This document shows positions 1 to 8,388 of a stretch of DNA of 64,000 nt, one piece after another (the first letter of the stretch is position 1; every line of letters begins with the position of its first letter). The notes below the pieces were generated by a model. That model was given only the letters and a program-made list of their open reading frames with translations. It ran no database searches and was not told the origin of the DNA. A program made the translations under genes and the position numbers. The DNA comes from CAZAQV01 sp964487255 (lineage in GTDB: Bacteria > Myxococcota_A > Polyangia > Polyangiales > CAZAQV01), in contig CAZAQV010000005.1 of assembly GCA_964487255.1 (NCBI GenBank), positions 186,001 to 250,000 of the forward strand. The letters run 5' to 3'.

Positions 1-152
1 ATCGACGTCAAGCAGTTGCACCTGCGCGGCGCGATCGCCCCAACAAGCCTGGTTGGCTGCGCTCGTTCTCTTCAGCGCGTTGCTCGCGCGTCGCAGACAT
101 TTGCGATGAGCGCGACAATGACGGCGCACGCTGGCGATGTTACCCTCTGTTC

Positions 153-1589
153 GTGAGCGAATGCCGAGATCCAGGCCCAACCCTCGAACTTAACGGGGAG
201 CAGGTGCGCATCGACGAGGCCGATCCGAATACGACGCTCCTAGGATGGCTTCGTCGCCGTGGCCTGACGGGCACGAAGGAAGGCTGCGCGGAGGGAGAGT
301 GCGGCGCGTGCGCTGTGGCCATCGTCGAAGAAGTTGATGGTGTCCAGCAGTATCGCAGCGTCAACAGTTGCCTGCTGCCGCTCTACGCCGCGGTCGGTCG
401 GCAAGTCGTCACGGTTGAGGGTGTGGGCGACCCCAGCAACATGCACCCCGTACAACAAGCGATGGTCGAGATGGGTGGCTCACAATGTGGCTACTGCACG
501 CCCGGTTTCGTCGTTTCGATGTTTTCTGAATACTATCGGCCGGGTCGGGGCGCCTTCGACCTTGAGGCCATCGGTGGTAACCTGTGCCGCTGCACCGGTT
601 ACCGTCCCATCATTGCGGCGGCACAGAAGCTCCCCGTCCTCGAGGCCGCGGGCGATGACCTGCACTATCAGCGCCTACATCCAGCCCGTGTCGAAGCCCT
701 TGAACCCTTTGAGACGAGCGCGGCAGGACGCGCCATCGCGAGGCCGACCGAGCTCTCTGAAGCGCTGCGCTGGCTCGCCCAACCGGGTGAGACGAAGGTG
801 ATCGCTGGTGGCACCGACGCCGTCGTCGAGATCAACCAGCGACACACTCGACACCAACGCGTGCTGCTCATTGATCAGCTCAAAGAGCTTCGTGGCGTCT
901 TGGAGAACGACGCTGCCTTGGTGATCGGCGCTTGCGAACCGCTGGCTAATATCGAGGACCAGCTTCACGGACGAGCGGACGCCATGGACCAGCTGTTTCC
1001 GCTATTTTCCTCGCGATTGATCAGGCACCGAGCAACCCTCGGGGGCAACCTTTGTAACGCCTCGCCCATCGGGGATGGTCCGCCTGTTCTGCTCGCGCTC
1101 GACGCTTCGGTTGAGGCGAGTTCCCTCGATGAAGCAGGACACCTCAAAGCGCGTTCGATCGAACTTGCCGACTTTTTTACGGGATATCGTCAGACGCTGC
1201 TCCATCCGCACGAGCTGCTAACCATCGTTCGCGTCCCAAAGCCCCTGCCCGACATCAGCCGGTTCTACAAGGTTTCGAAGCGCGTGCTCGATGACATCTC
1301 CACGGTGGCTGCGGCGTTTGCGCTCTGGTTTGACGGAGAACACGTTCGTCAGGCGCGACTGGCCTATGGAGGCGTTGCGGCAACGCCCGTTCGCGCCTAT
1401 CAGGCCGAGCAAGCCCTCGTTGGGAAAGCTTGGAATGAGCAGTCTTGGTCCGAGGCGCGGGCTCTTTTGCAAAGTGCATTCACGCCGATGGACGACCACC
1501 GTGGAAGTGCGAAGTATCGTTCGGAAATGGTCGGACGCTTGTTCGACAAGTTTTTCGCGCAGACTCACGTTCGGGAGAGCGCTGCATGA
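153..1589 (+). CDS. xdhA: Xanthine dehydrogenase small subunit (2Fe-2S and FAD domains)
   Basis: Electron-transfer subunit of a molybdenum hydroxylase that oxidises hypoxanthine/xanthine, passing electrons from the molybdenum subunit through two 2Fe-2S clusters to FAD. The plant-type ferredoxin cluster is visible as Cys45, Cys50, Cys53 and Cys73 (GCAEGECGAC), and the second cluster as QCGYC at 111-115 and LCRCTGY at 144-150. The FAD-binding domain begins near residue 195, with the AGGTD motif at 218-222 and TLGGNL at 295-300, followed by the CO-dehydrogenase flavoprotein C-terminal domain. At 478 residues it fits bacterial XdhA. The start is GTG. Its stop overlaps the xdhB start in an ATGA arrangement, so the two are almost certainly co-translated. 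No xdhC maturation gene follows in this window. Confidence 0.93.
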   Translation: MSECRDPGPTLELNGEQVRIDEADPNTTLLGWLRRRGLTGTKEGCAEGECGACAVAIVEEVDGVQQYRSVNSCLLPLYAAVGRQVVTVEGVGDPSNMHPVQQAMVEMGGSQCGYCTPGFVVSMFSEYYRPGRGAFDLEAIGGNLCRCTGYRPIIAAAQKLPVLEAAGDDLHYQRLHPARVEALEPFETSAAGRAIARPTELSEALRWLAQPGETKVIAGGTDAVVEINQRHTRHQRVLLIDQLKELRGVLENDAALVIGACEPLANIEDQLHGRADAMDQLFPLFSSRLIRHRATLGGNLCNASPIGDGPPVLLALDASVEASSLDEAGHLKARSIELADFFTGYRQTLLHPHELLTIVRVPKPLPDISRFYKVSKRVLDDISTVAAAFALWFDGEHVRQARLAYGGVAATPVRAYQAEQALVGKAWNEQSWSEARALLQSAFTPMDDHRGSAKYRSEMVGRLFDKFFAQTHVRESAA

Positions 1590-3913
1590 GTTCTTCGGGA
1601 AAAGAAATCGTTGAGAGCCTGGTCGGAAAAACGATCTCCCACGAAAGTGCTTCGCTGCACGTGACTGGACGGGCCAAGTATACGGACGATCTGGTCGACC
1701 GTTTCGCGGGCTTGCTTCATGCCTGGCCAGTGCAGGCAACGGTGGCGTGTGGCCGCGTCGAATCGGTCGACGACGGCGAGGCGCTGAAGGTGCCTGGGGT
1801 CCTTTGCGTGCTCCGAAAAGAAGACGCGCGCGGTACCGCAAACGTCGGGCCCGCCAAGCTCGACGAGCCGATCTTTCCGGAACGCATCGTGTATCACGGG
1901 CAGCCGATTACTTGGGTGATCGCAGAGACTGAAGAGGCCGCGATTGAAGGTGCGTCGAAGGTCTCTGTCGAAGTGACCCCAGAGCATGCGGTGCTCTCCA
2001 TCGAGCAAGCCATCGAAGAGCAGGCTTTTCATGGTGAGGCGCTCGTCATCGAATCGGGCAATGTGGACGAAGAGTTACGACGTGCAAAGGCGCGAGTCTC
2101 CGGCGAACTTCACGTAGGCGGTCAGGAGCACTTCTACCTTGAGACCCAAGCGTCCATCGCGCACCGGAACGAAAACGATGAACTTGTGGTCCACGCCTCA
2201 ACGCAACACCCGTCCGAAACACAGGAGATCGTCGCGCGCGTCCTAGGGCTGCCCAAACACGAGGTGGTCTGCCAGTCCATCCGTATGGGTGGTGCATTTG
2301 GCGGTAAAGAAGTTCAGGCCAACCTCTTTGCAGCGATTGCGGCTGTAGCGGCAGAGAAAACGGGGCGTCCGGTTCGCGTGCGCCTCGATCGACTTCGCGA
2401 CTTTACCATCACCGGGAAGAGGCATCCGTTTTTGGGGCGCTACCAGGTTGGTTTCGAAGCGGACGGGCGAATCACAGCGCTGTCTGTGGAGCTCTTTAGC
2501 GACGGCGGGTTCAGCCTCGATTTGTCGAAGCCCGTGCTTCAGCGCGCCATGTTTCATGCCGATGGCAGCTATCGTATCGACAGTTTGCGCGTAACCGGGC
2601 GTATTTGTCGCACCAACACCACATCGCACACCGCGTTTCGGGGTTTTGGCGGTCCGCAGGGTATGGTCGTGACCGAAGACGCGATCGCTGCGGTGGCCAA
2701 AGCGACGGGCTTGGACCCGCATGTGGTGCGCGAGCGAAACTTTTATGCCGAGGGCGATCGCACACACTACGGCCAGTTGGTCAAGGACGCAGAACGCGTT
2801 CGACGCACCTGGGATCGGGTGAAAGAAAAGGCGGAGTTCGAGCGACGTCTGCAAGAGATCAAGGCGTTCAACGAAAGCCACCACAGCAGCAAGCGGGGCA
2901 TCGCGATCACGCCCGTCAAGTTTGGTATTTCGTTTACTGCAGACTTCTACAACCAAGCCGGCGCGCTGGTGATCGTCTACAAAGATGGTTCCGTGCAGCT
3001 TAACCACGGCGGCACCGAGATGGGACAGGGGCTGCACACCAAGATGCGCCAGGTTGCGGCGCATGCGCTGGGCATCCCGCTTGAGAACGTGCGCGTGATG
3101 GCGACGCGGACCGACAAAGTGCCCAACACATCCGCGACCGCAGCATCGAGTGGCTCGGACCTCAACGGCGCTGCCGTCAAAGCCGCCTGCGACAAGCTCC
3201 GCGCTCGGCTGGCTAGTGTGGCGGCGCGGGCGCTCGGCGAGAGCCCCGACGACTTGCTGTTCTCGCAGGGCAAGGTTTCGCACTTCGCCAAGCTAAACCG
3301 GTCCATCCCGTTCGCCGATGTCGTCAAAAAGGCGTACTTCGAGCGCGTCCAGCTTTTCGAAGCCGGGTACTACCGTACGCCGCACATCTTCTTCGACGAG
3401 CAAGCGGGACGTGGCAAACCGTTTCACTACTTTGCGTATGGCGCAGCCATTACCGAAGTGCAGGTCGATGCGTTCACGGGACAGTACGTGACCGTCCGTA
3501 CCGACATCGTCCACGACGTTGGCGACTCGATATCGCCGTTGGTCGACTTGGGCCAAGTGGAAGGCGGCTTTGTTCAGGGGCTGGGCTGGCTGACGCAAGA
3601 AGAACTGGTTTGGGACGACAAAGGTCAGCTTCGCACCGGCAACGCATCGACCTACAAGCTGCCAAGTTTGGGAGAGTGTCCGCCTGAGTTCAATGTGGAG
3701 CTTCTTGAGCGCGCCACGGAAAGCAGCGTGGTGTACGGTAGCAAGGCTGTGGGCGAGCCTCCGTTCATGCTCGCGATTTCGGTTCGCGAGGCGCTGCGTC
3801 AAGCTGTAGGCGGCGGAAGGCTCGGTTGTCCGGCCACGCCCGAAGCCGTGTACTGGGCGCTCGGCCCAGACGACACTAGTTGCCTGTACCGTGGGTGGCG
3901 TCGAGAAGGTTGA
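1586..3913 (+). CDS. xdhB: Xanthine dehydrogenase large subunit (molybdopterin-binding)
   Basis: Catalytic molybdenum-cofactor subunit. Family motifs are in the expected order: GGQEHFYLE at 178-186 (Moco-contacting Gln), GGAFGGKE at 235-242, TAFRGFGGPQG at 349-359, GGTEMGQG at 475-482, SATAASSGSD at 515-524, and SKAVGEPPF with the catalytic Glu724. The length of 775 residues is normal for the XdhB type. The ATG at 1586 overlaps the xdhA stop; an upstream in-frame start inside xdhA would add residues not seen in the family, so it was rejected. Known family members need XdhC for sulfuration of Moco, which must lie elsewhere. The 3' end overlaps by 38 bp the end of the convergent gene on the minus strand, so the last residues of both are constrained by each other. 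Confidence 0.93.
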   Translation: MSSSGKEIVESLVGKTISHESASLHVTGRAKYTDDLVDRFAGLLHAWPVQATVACGRVESVDDGEALKVPGVLCVLRKEDARGTANVGPAKLDEPIFPERIVYHGQPITWVIAETEEAAIEGASKVSVEVTPEHAVLSIEQAIEEQAFHGEALVIESGNVDEELRRAKARVSGELHVGGQEHFYLETQASIAHRNENDELVVHASTQHPSETQEIVARVLGLPKHEVVCQSIRMGGAFGGKEVQANLFAAIAAVAAEKTGRPVRVRLDRLRDFTITGKRHPFLGRYQVGFEADGRITALSVELFSDGGFSLDLSKPVLQRAMFHADGSYRIDSLRVTGRICRTNTTSHTAFRGFGGPQGMVVTEDAIAAVAKATGLDPHVVRERNFYAEGDRTHYGQLVKDAERVRRTWDRVKEKAEFERRLQEIKAFNESHHSSKRGIAITPVKFGISFTADFYNQAGALVIVYKDGSVQLNHGGTEMGQGLHTKMRQVAAHALGIPLENVRVMATRTDKVPNTSATAASSGSDLNGAAVKAACDKLRARLASVAARALGESPDDLLFSQGKVSHFAKLNRSIPFADVVKKAYFERVQLFEAGYYRTPHIFFDEQAGRGKPFHYFAYGAAITEVQVDAFTGQYVTVRTDIVHDVGDSISPLVDLGQVEGGFVQGLGWLTQEELVWDDKGQLRTGNASTYKLPSLGECPPEFNVELLERATESSVVYGSKAVGEPPFMLAISVREALRQAVGGGRLGCPATPEAVYWALGPDDTSCLYRGWRREG

Positions 3914-5732
3914 ACGCTGAAAAATCTACGCCGCGCTCTTGTTCATCGAACCAGTTGGCCAGTCGCCGACTGGTCGCGCTGTTTGCAGCCACCCCGCCCG
4001 CAACAGTACCGACGGCCGCATGCGTACCGGCGAAGGTCGGAAGGCCAATGAGCGTACTGTCGAGCATGCGGCCGTACCACGTCGTCGGTCGTGCCGCGAC
4101 GGAAGGTAGCACGTGACGCAGCAAGCCCGACTTCGGATCGAACGTGGCGACGACGGGTCGCGCAGTGCCGCGGTCGGCGACGAGCGAGCGCGAGAGGCCG
4201 CTACGGGCGTGTCCGAATACACCGAGCGCATTTCGATTAGCGGTGTTGACTTGGTTCGCGATGACGCTCTGAGCCTGCTTCGAACTCGTGGTCACGAGGT
4301 GAGATGAAACGGTCGTGCTCGCCTGATCGACGACCTCAACCGCGCCCGTCTTGCGACCGAAGCGCAATGCGTTGGCAACGTTTCCGCTGCCGTCGACCGC
4401 TTTGGATGCCGCGCGGAAGCCGGGCACCTTGAGAAGCCATCTTTGCTCTGTGATCTTGGGTGCCAGGTTTTGCATGAACGGAAGGCGCATGATGCCGGAG
4501 GGTGCCCAGTCGGGCCGCATGATGGTTTGTGCGATCGGGGCAGCGACCAAGCCGCGGAAGGCCGCTGCGATGCCTTTGAACGCTCCGTAGACCACAGCGC
4601 CGGTCGCAATGCTCGCAACGCACCCGCCAGGTGAGTCCACACAGCCTCTGAATTTTCCGCCGATGGTCGCAGCGGTGGTCGACAGGGTGAAGCGCCGTTC
4701 CTTGACGCTGGTCTTGATGTCCTGCCAGGTCGCGCCGAGCGTGTCGCCGTTGAGGAAAAAGGAGTAAACAGCGCCGGCAAGGAGCGACTTCGCGACGAAG
4801 CCCGCAGTGGCTGCCAACGCCGCACCGGCGGATATGCCAAGCACGGTACCGCCCGCGACAACTGCGCCGGCCACCACCGCGGCGGTCCCTACTCCAGCTG
4901 CTACGTAACCGAGGCAGCTTTTGGTGGAACCACCGTCGTGACAAGCGTTCCAACCTTGGTTCCAGCCATTCTTCATGCCGCCTAAAAAGCCCTCACCATT
5001 GAAGATGCCGGCCACACTACCCATGGCAGCGCCACCAACGCCTGCGACGACGCCCAGCAAGCCTTGCCCAGCGGTCTTGAAGACATTGCCCGCGACGCGT
5101 CCGAAGCCGCCGAGGGCGTTGCCTGCGAAGTCGCCAAAGGACCAGCCACCACCGCCGCTGTTGTTGTTGCTGCTGCCATAGTCTGGTGCTTCACCGTAGG
5201 TCTCCGTGCCGGCTTGGCTGCTCGACCCTAGCCCGTTGTCTGCGCTGCTATCTTCGAGGCCCGTACCGTCTGCGTTTGAGCTTGGATCATCCGAATCCGA
5301 ACTGGTCACATCCGTTTCGCCCAAATGCGTTGCCGCGCACTCGGCCGGGTCCATCCCTTGCGCCAAGCACTCGTTGTATGCGTCGAGTCCGGGATCGCCG
5401 CTTGAGTCGTCCGCGCCATCAGTGCCAGTGCCGTCGCTGCCATCACTGGACCCAGTTTGGTCGTCCGAGCCGCTTCCCAGCGTGACACTGCCTACGTTGT
5501 AGGTTGGGTCGTGGGTGCTGATGAAAGCATAACTGTCGACATCCGGGGGCGTGCTGTGGACCGAGTCATCAACCGCCGAGGAGAACGTGCTTCCAAGGAA
5601 GGCAATGCTCCCTGCAGCCATCACACCCACCAGCAGCACAATACCAGCGTAGGCGCCTTGGGAACCTCCACGAACATCGCGCAGGATGTTGGTTGCCCAG
5701 GGGAGCATGGTGGGTGGGGTGGCTTCGTTCAC
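3876..5732 (-). CDS. Large membrane-anchored protein with Flp-pilin-like N-terminus, unknown function
   Basis: Not recognised as a family. The first ~60 residues resemble a Flp/Fap type IVb pilin: a short basic leader ending RGG (21-23), then SQGAY and one hydrophobic helix (about 29-50) ending GSIAFLGSTFSSAV; the Tyr matches the Flp Glu-Tyr position but the Glu is replaced. Residues 70-200 are a Ser/Asp/Gly-rich low-complexity linker with a small Cys pair (CLAQGMDPAEC). Residues 200-335 are glycine- and alanine-rich and hydrophobic, with several possible membrane segments and two Cys in CHDGGSTKSC. The remaining 280 residues have no motif I know. Glycine-rich hydrophobic blocks like this occur in secreted toxin-type proteins, but that is only a resemblance. 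Convergent with xdhB. Existence is likely because the frame is long and compositionally protein-like. Confidence 0.7.
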   Translation of the reverse strand: MNEATPPTMLPWATNILRDVRGGSQGAYAGIVLLVGVMAAGSIAFLGSTFSSAVDDSVHSTPPDVDSYAFISTHDPTYNVGSVTLGSGSDDQTGSSDGSDGTGTDGADDSSGDPGLDAYNECLAQGMDPAECAATHLGETDVTSSDSDDPSSNADGTGLEDSSADNGLGSSSQAGTETYGEAPDYGSSNNNSGGGGWSFGDFAGNALGGFGRVAGNVFKTAGQGLLGVVAGVGGAAMGSVAGIFNGEGFLGGMKNGWNQGWNACHDGGSTKSCLGYVAAGVGTAAVVAGAVVAGGTVLGISAGAALAATAGFVAKSLLAGAVYSFFLNGDTLGATWQDIKTSVKERRFTLSTTAATIGGKFRGCVDSPGGCVASIATGAVVYGAFKGIAAAFRGLVAAPIAQTIMRPDWAPSGIMRLPFMQNLAPKITEQRWLLKVPGFRAASKAVDGSGNVANALRFGRKTGAVEVVDQASTTVSSHLVTTSSKQAQSVIANQVNTANRNALGVFGHARSGLSRSLVADRGTARPVVATFDPKSGLLRHVLPSVAARPTTWYGRMLDSTLIGLPTFAGTHAAVGTVAGGVAANSATSRRLANWFDEQERGVDFSAFNLLDATHGTGN

Positions 5733-5790
5733 AGCCGGTAATGATCGCAGGATCCATGCCAGTCTATGTGTCCTGAAATCATTGCGTTAA

Positions 5791-5841
5791 GTGACCAGGT
5801 TTGGGGACACCTGGCAGAGGATCGAGTGACCACTTGGGGAC
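5791..5841. promoter_or_regulatory. Inverted and direct repeat upstream of the YqiJ-like gene
   Basis: CCAGGT (5795-5800) and ACCTGG (5809-5814) form a 6-bp inverted repeat with an 8-base spacer. The block gtgacca..ttggggac at 5791-5808 is repeated imperfectly at 5826-5841, 35 bp further on. It lies in the 224-bp region between two divergent genes, so an operator is plausible. No -10/-35 boxes were convincing. Confidence 0.25.
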
Positions 5842-5956
5842 TTGAGTCGCCATTGGGTACGAGATCTGCACGTTTCAAGTTGGTGACTCGAAACAAAAGT
5901 GATGTCGAGTCTGTTATCAATGGGAGCGGAACACGCGTCTGCTCAAAGCGGGGAAC

Positions 5957-6544
5957 ATGCCACCACTTGTCTACGTCTACATTTTTGCGCTGGCTGTCGG
6001 TGCCGTTTTGCTTGGAGCGTCGCTTCTGCTCGGTGGCGATACCGACGCGGACGTCGATCTCGATCTCGACGCGGACGCCGATGCGGACTTCGATGCAGAT
6101 CATGGTGAACTCGACGTCGACCACGGTGGCGGTTTTGAGCTTTTTGGGGCCTTGCGTTCCGTGCGGTTCTGGACGTTCTTCACCGCGTTTTTTGGGTTAA
6201 CGGGGGTGGTGCTCACGGTTGCCGAACTCGCAGAAATACCGACGTTGCTCGCGTCGCTCGGAGTGGGTGCGAGCACCGGCTGGCTCGCGTCCTACGCCGT
6301 TCGCGCGTTGTCTCAAGAGTCGGGAAGTGAACTTGAAAAGGCCGATGGCTATGTTGGAAAGACCGGTAAAGTACTCCTGCCCGTCAAGCCTGGCTCGACT
6401 GGAAAAATCCGTGTGCGGGTGGGAAGCACGACGGTGGACATGCTGGCGGTCACCGACGACGACTCAGCACTGGGTGCCAGTGACGAGGCCATCATCATCG
6501 GCATCGAAGGTCATCGCGCCAAGGTCGCGAAGCTCGAGAAATAG
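5957..6544 (+). CDS. YqiJ/NfeD-like membrane protein with OB-fold domain and Asp-rich loop
   Basis: Predicted inner-membrane protein of 195 residues. Hydrophobic helices are visible at about 5-26, 69-88 and 97-116. A C-terminal soluble part from about 130 (GYVGKTGKVLLPVKPGSTGKIRV) has the look of the OB-fold of YqiJ/NfeD proteins, which usually work next to a flotillin/stomatin partner in membrane microdomains. No flotillin gene follows here. Between the first two helices lies a strongly acidic, alternating Asp/Ala run (residues 28-57, with DADADADFDAD), which is unusual in size and could bind divalent metal; that is inference. The ATG at 5957 is preceded closely by GGGGA. Confidence 0.72.
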   Translation: MPPLVYVYIFALAVGAVLLGASLLLGGDTDADVDLDLDADADADFDADHGELDVDHGGGFELFGALRSVRFWTFFTAFFGLTGVVLTVAELAEIPTLLASLGVGASTGWLASYAVRALSQESGSELEKADGYVGKTGKVLLPVKPGSTGKIRVRVGSTTVDMLAVTDDDSALGASDEAIIIGIEGHRAKVAKLEK

Positions 6545-6595
6545 CCCCATCATCACTCACGCTGCCCTAAAATTTCACGGTTGTTTTTCAGCCTA

Positions 6596-6611
6596 TGTGA
6601 ACAAAGTCACT
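6596..6611 (+). promoter_or_regulatory. CRP/FNR-type site (TGTGA-N6-TCAC)
   Basis: TGTGAACAAAGTCACT matches the CRP-family consensus TGTGA-N6-TCACA except for the final base. It sits about 96 bp upstream of the ATG of the MopE-like vWA gene and 50 bp after the preceding stop, where an activator site would be expected. Whether this organism has a CRP with this specificity is not known from the window. Confidence 0.35.
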
Positions 6612-6706
6612 GGCGGAGCGCCCACAGATCGGTCACATCAAGTGGATACCTGGCGTACATTTTCCTACATCTAGGAAGCGCCTGGTCATTTGAGGGGTTT
6701 GTTTCC

Positions 6707-7993
6707 ATGAAGCTTGGGTTTCTGACAGTTTTGGTATCTTTTGTTTTTGGCGCTTCGGGTGTCGTGGCGCAGGAGTGCGAGCCACCGCGCATTCTACTCA
6801 CTATCGATAAGTCGTACAGCATGACGTACGCGATCTCTGGTGACGACAACAAATGGGTAGCGGCGAAGAAGGCGATCTCGAAGGTTGCTGCGGATCATCA
6901 CGAGGCTGCGGCTTTTGGTGTTCAAGTCTTTCCGCGCGCACCGCGCACCTGTGACAGCGGGCAGATCACGCTCCCGATCGGTGAACACAACCAAGCGACT
7001 ATCATGGATGCGCTTGGTGCCGACCCGGTTTCGGGCAACAACACGCCGATCGCTGAGACCCTCAGTGCGTTGCTTGAGGAAGACGCGCTACTCGACGACG
7101 GTGCAGACCGTCACGTCATTCTGGTTACGGATGGGTGGCAATATTGCGGAGAGCCCCACGACTATAGAACTCGCTATAATGCGGTCGGTGTCGTGGAGGA
7201 ACTGAAGAAAAGGGGCGTAACCGTCCATGTGGTCGGCTTTGGCGATGGCGTCGACCCGCTTTTGCTCAATCGCACGGCGATGGTTGCCGAAACAGCGGTT
7301 GCGGGTTGTGATCCGACCCTTGAGGAGCCCATGGCGAGCGGACACTGCTACCTCGTCGCGAGCGACGCGCAGGGCATCAAGGACGTGCTCACGAGTGTAA
7401 CCAACCGCATCACACAAGAAACCTGCGACGGGTTTGACAATGACTGCGACGGTGCGTTCGACGAAGATTACGACCAGGACGGCGACTCTTGGAGCACGTG
7501 CGGTACGCGTTCGGGCGAGAGCACCACGCCGAGCGATGCCCTGGTGGACTGCAACGACAACGATCCCGCGATCAACGTCGAAGCCGAAGAGATCTGCGAC
7601 AACATCGACAACGATTGTGACGGCATGATCGACAACGGCTGTGAATGTGAAGTCGGCTCTCAGCAAGCCTGCGGCTCGAGCGAGGGAGCGTGTGCCGAAG
7701 GCCGCCAGTTTTGTGGCACCCAGGGTTGGGGCGACGAGTGCATTGACGAGGTCGGCCCGAGCGACGAAATCTGCGACAACATCGACAACGACTGCGATGC
7801 GCAGCTCGACGAAGAAGCGGAGTGTGGTGAAGGCGAAATCTGCTGGGAAGGCGAGTGCCAGTCAGCCGGTCATGTTGAAGGCGGCGCGGGCTGCGGATGT
7901 GGCGTTGGCGTCAAGCCAAACCAGGTTTTTGGCTGGGCGCTGCTGGCGATCGGGGTCATTCTAACCGTGAATCGTCGCCGCCGCTGTAAGTAA
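6707..7993 (+). CDS. MopE-like vWA surface protein with MYXO-CTERM-like tail
   Basis: Secreted, cell-surface protein of 428 residues. Residues 1-21 form a signal peptide ending VVAQ. A von Willebrand A domain follows, with the metal site DKSYS at 34-38 and a VTDGW strand further on. Then come three MopE-type repeats (CDGFDNDCDG, CDNIDNDCDG, CDNIDNDCD), including the typical DCNDNDPAINVEAEE linker; these Asp/Cys repeats are thought to bind metal. The last ~36 residues hold a GCGCGVG motif, one hydrophobic helix and RRRR, the layout of MYXO-CTERM sorting signals, which are cut and anchored in the myxobacterial envelope. An upstream in-frame start at 6581 was rejected because the signal peptide begins at this ATG. 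A CRP-like site lies upstream. Confidence 0.85.
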   Translation: MKLGFLTVLVSFVFGASGVVAQECEPPRILLTIDKSYSMTYAISGDDNKWVAAKKAISKVAADHHEAAAFGVQVFPRAPRTCDSGQITLPIGEHNQATIMDALGADPVSGNNTPIAETLSALLEEDALLDDGADRHVILVTDGWQYCGEPHDYRTRYNAVGVVEELKKRGVTVHVVGFGDGVDPLLLNRTAMVAETAVAGCDPTLEEPMASGHCYLVASDAQGIKDVLTSVTNRITQETCDGFDNDCDGAFDEDYDQDGDSWSTCGTRSGESTTPSDALVDCNDNDPAINVEAEEICDNIDNDCDGMIDNGCECEVGSQQACGSSEGACAEGRQFCGTQGWGDECIDEVGPSDEICDNIDNDCDAQLDEEAECGEGEICWEGECQSAGHVEGGAGCGCGVGVKPNQVFGWALLAIGVILTVNRRRRCK

Positions 7994-7999
7994 GAACGC

Positions 8000-8299
8000 T
8001 TATTCGGGGTCGCAGACGCGTAAAACGAGATCTTCGTCTTTCACGAGCTTGATTTGGCAGCACAGCCGGACGCCGGGCTCATTGCCAAAGATTTCAAGCA
8101 CATCGAGTTCGTCGTCGTCCGGTTCACTGAGTGCACTGGCGCCTGAGCGGACCTCGACGCGACACGTCCCACAGCTTGCGGAGCGGCAAGAATAGGGCAC
8201 CTCGGCGTCAGGGTGCTCATCGGTAACATCGGCCAACGCCGTGCCCGGCGTGACGCCCTCGACCACGTAGTTGGCTGGCTCGAACAGAACTTTCGCCAT
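8000..8299 (-). CDS. 2Fe-2S ferredoxin
   Basis: Small electron carrier of 99 residues with a plant/adrenodoxin-type 2Fe-2S domain covering nearly the whole protein. Cluster ligands are Cys38, Cys43 and Cys46 (SCRSASCGTC) and Cys80 or Cys81 (RLCCQ). Two adjacent cysteines at the fourth position make the exact ligand ambiguous. The acidic stretch DDDELDVLE at 61-69 is typical of surfaces that dock redox partners. It stands alone on the minus strand, convergent with the vWA gene (6-bp gap) and divergent from the TPR gene, so no partner oxidoreductase can be inferred from position. Confidence 0.88.
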   Translation of the reverse strand: MAKVLFEPANYVVEGVTPGTALADVTDEHPDAEVPYSCRSASCGTCRVEVRSGASALSEPDDDELDVLEIFGNEPGVRLCCQIKLVKDEDLVLRVCDPE

Positions 8300-8388
8300 G
8301 TGGCGGGTTGTAACCTGGATGGGATAAGGGCGCTACAGGTTCCCGGTCATGGCGTCTGCCCCGCTCCCATTGTAGATTCCCGCCCACG

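Noticed and set aside
1..152. Possible 5' gene end before xdhA
   Set aside because: No frame with coding character extends into the start of the window.
2243..3283. 346-codon minus-strand frame inside xdhB
   Set aside because: xdhB carries all molybdenum-subunit motifs here; the antisense frame has none.
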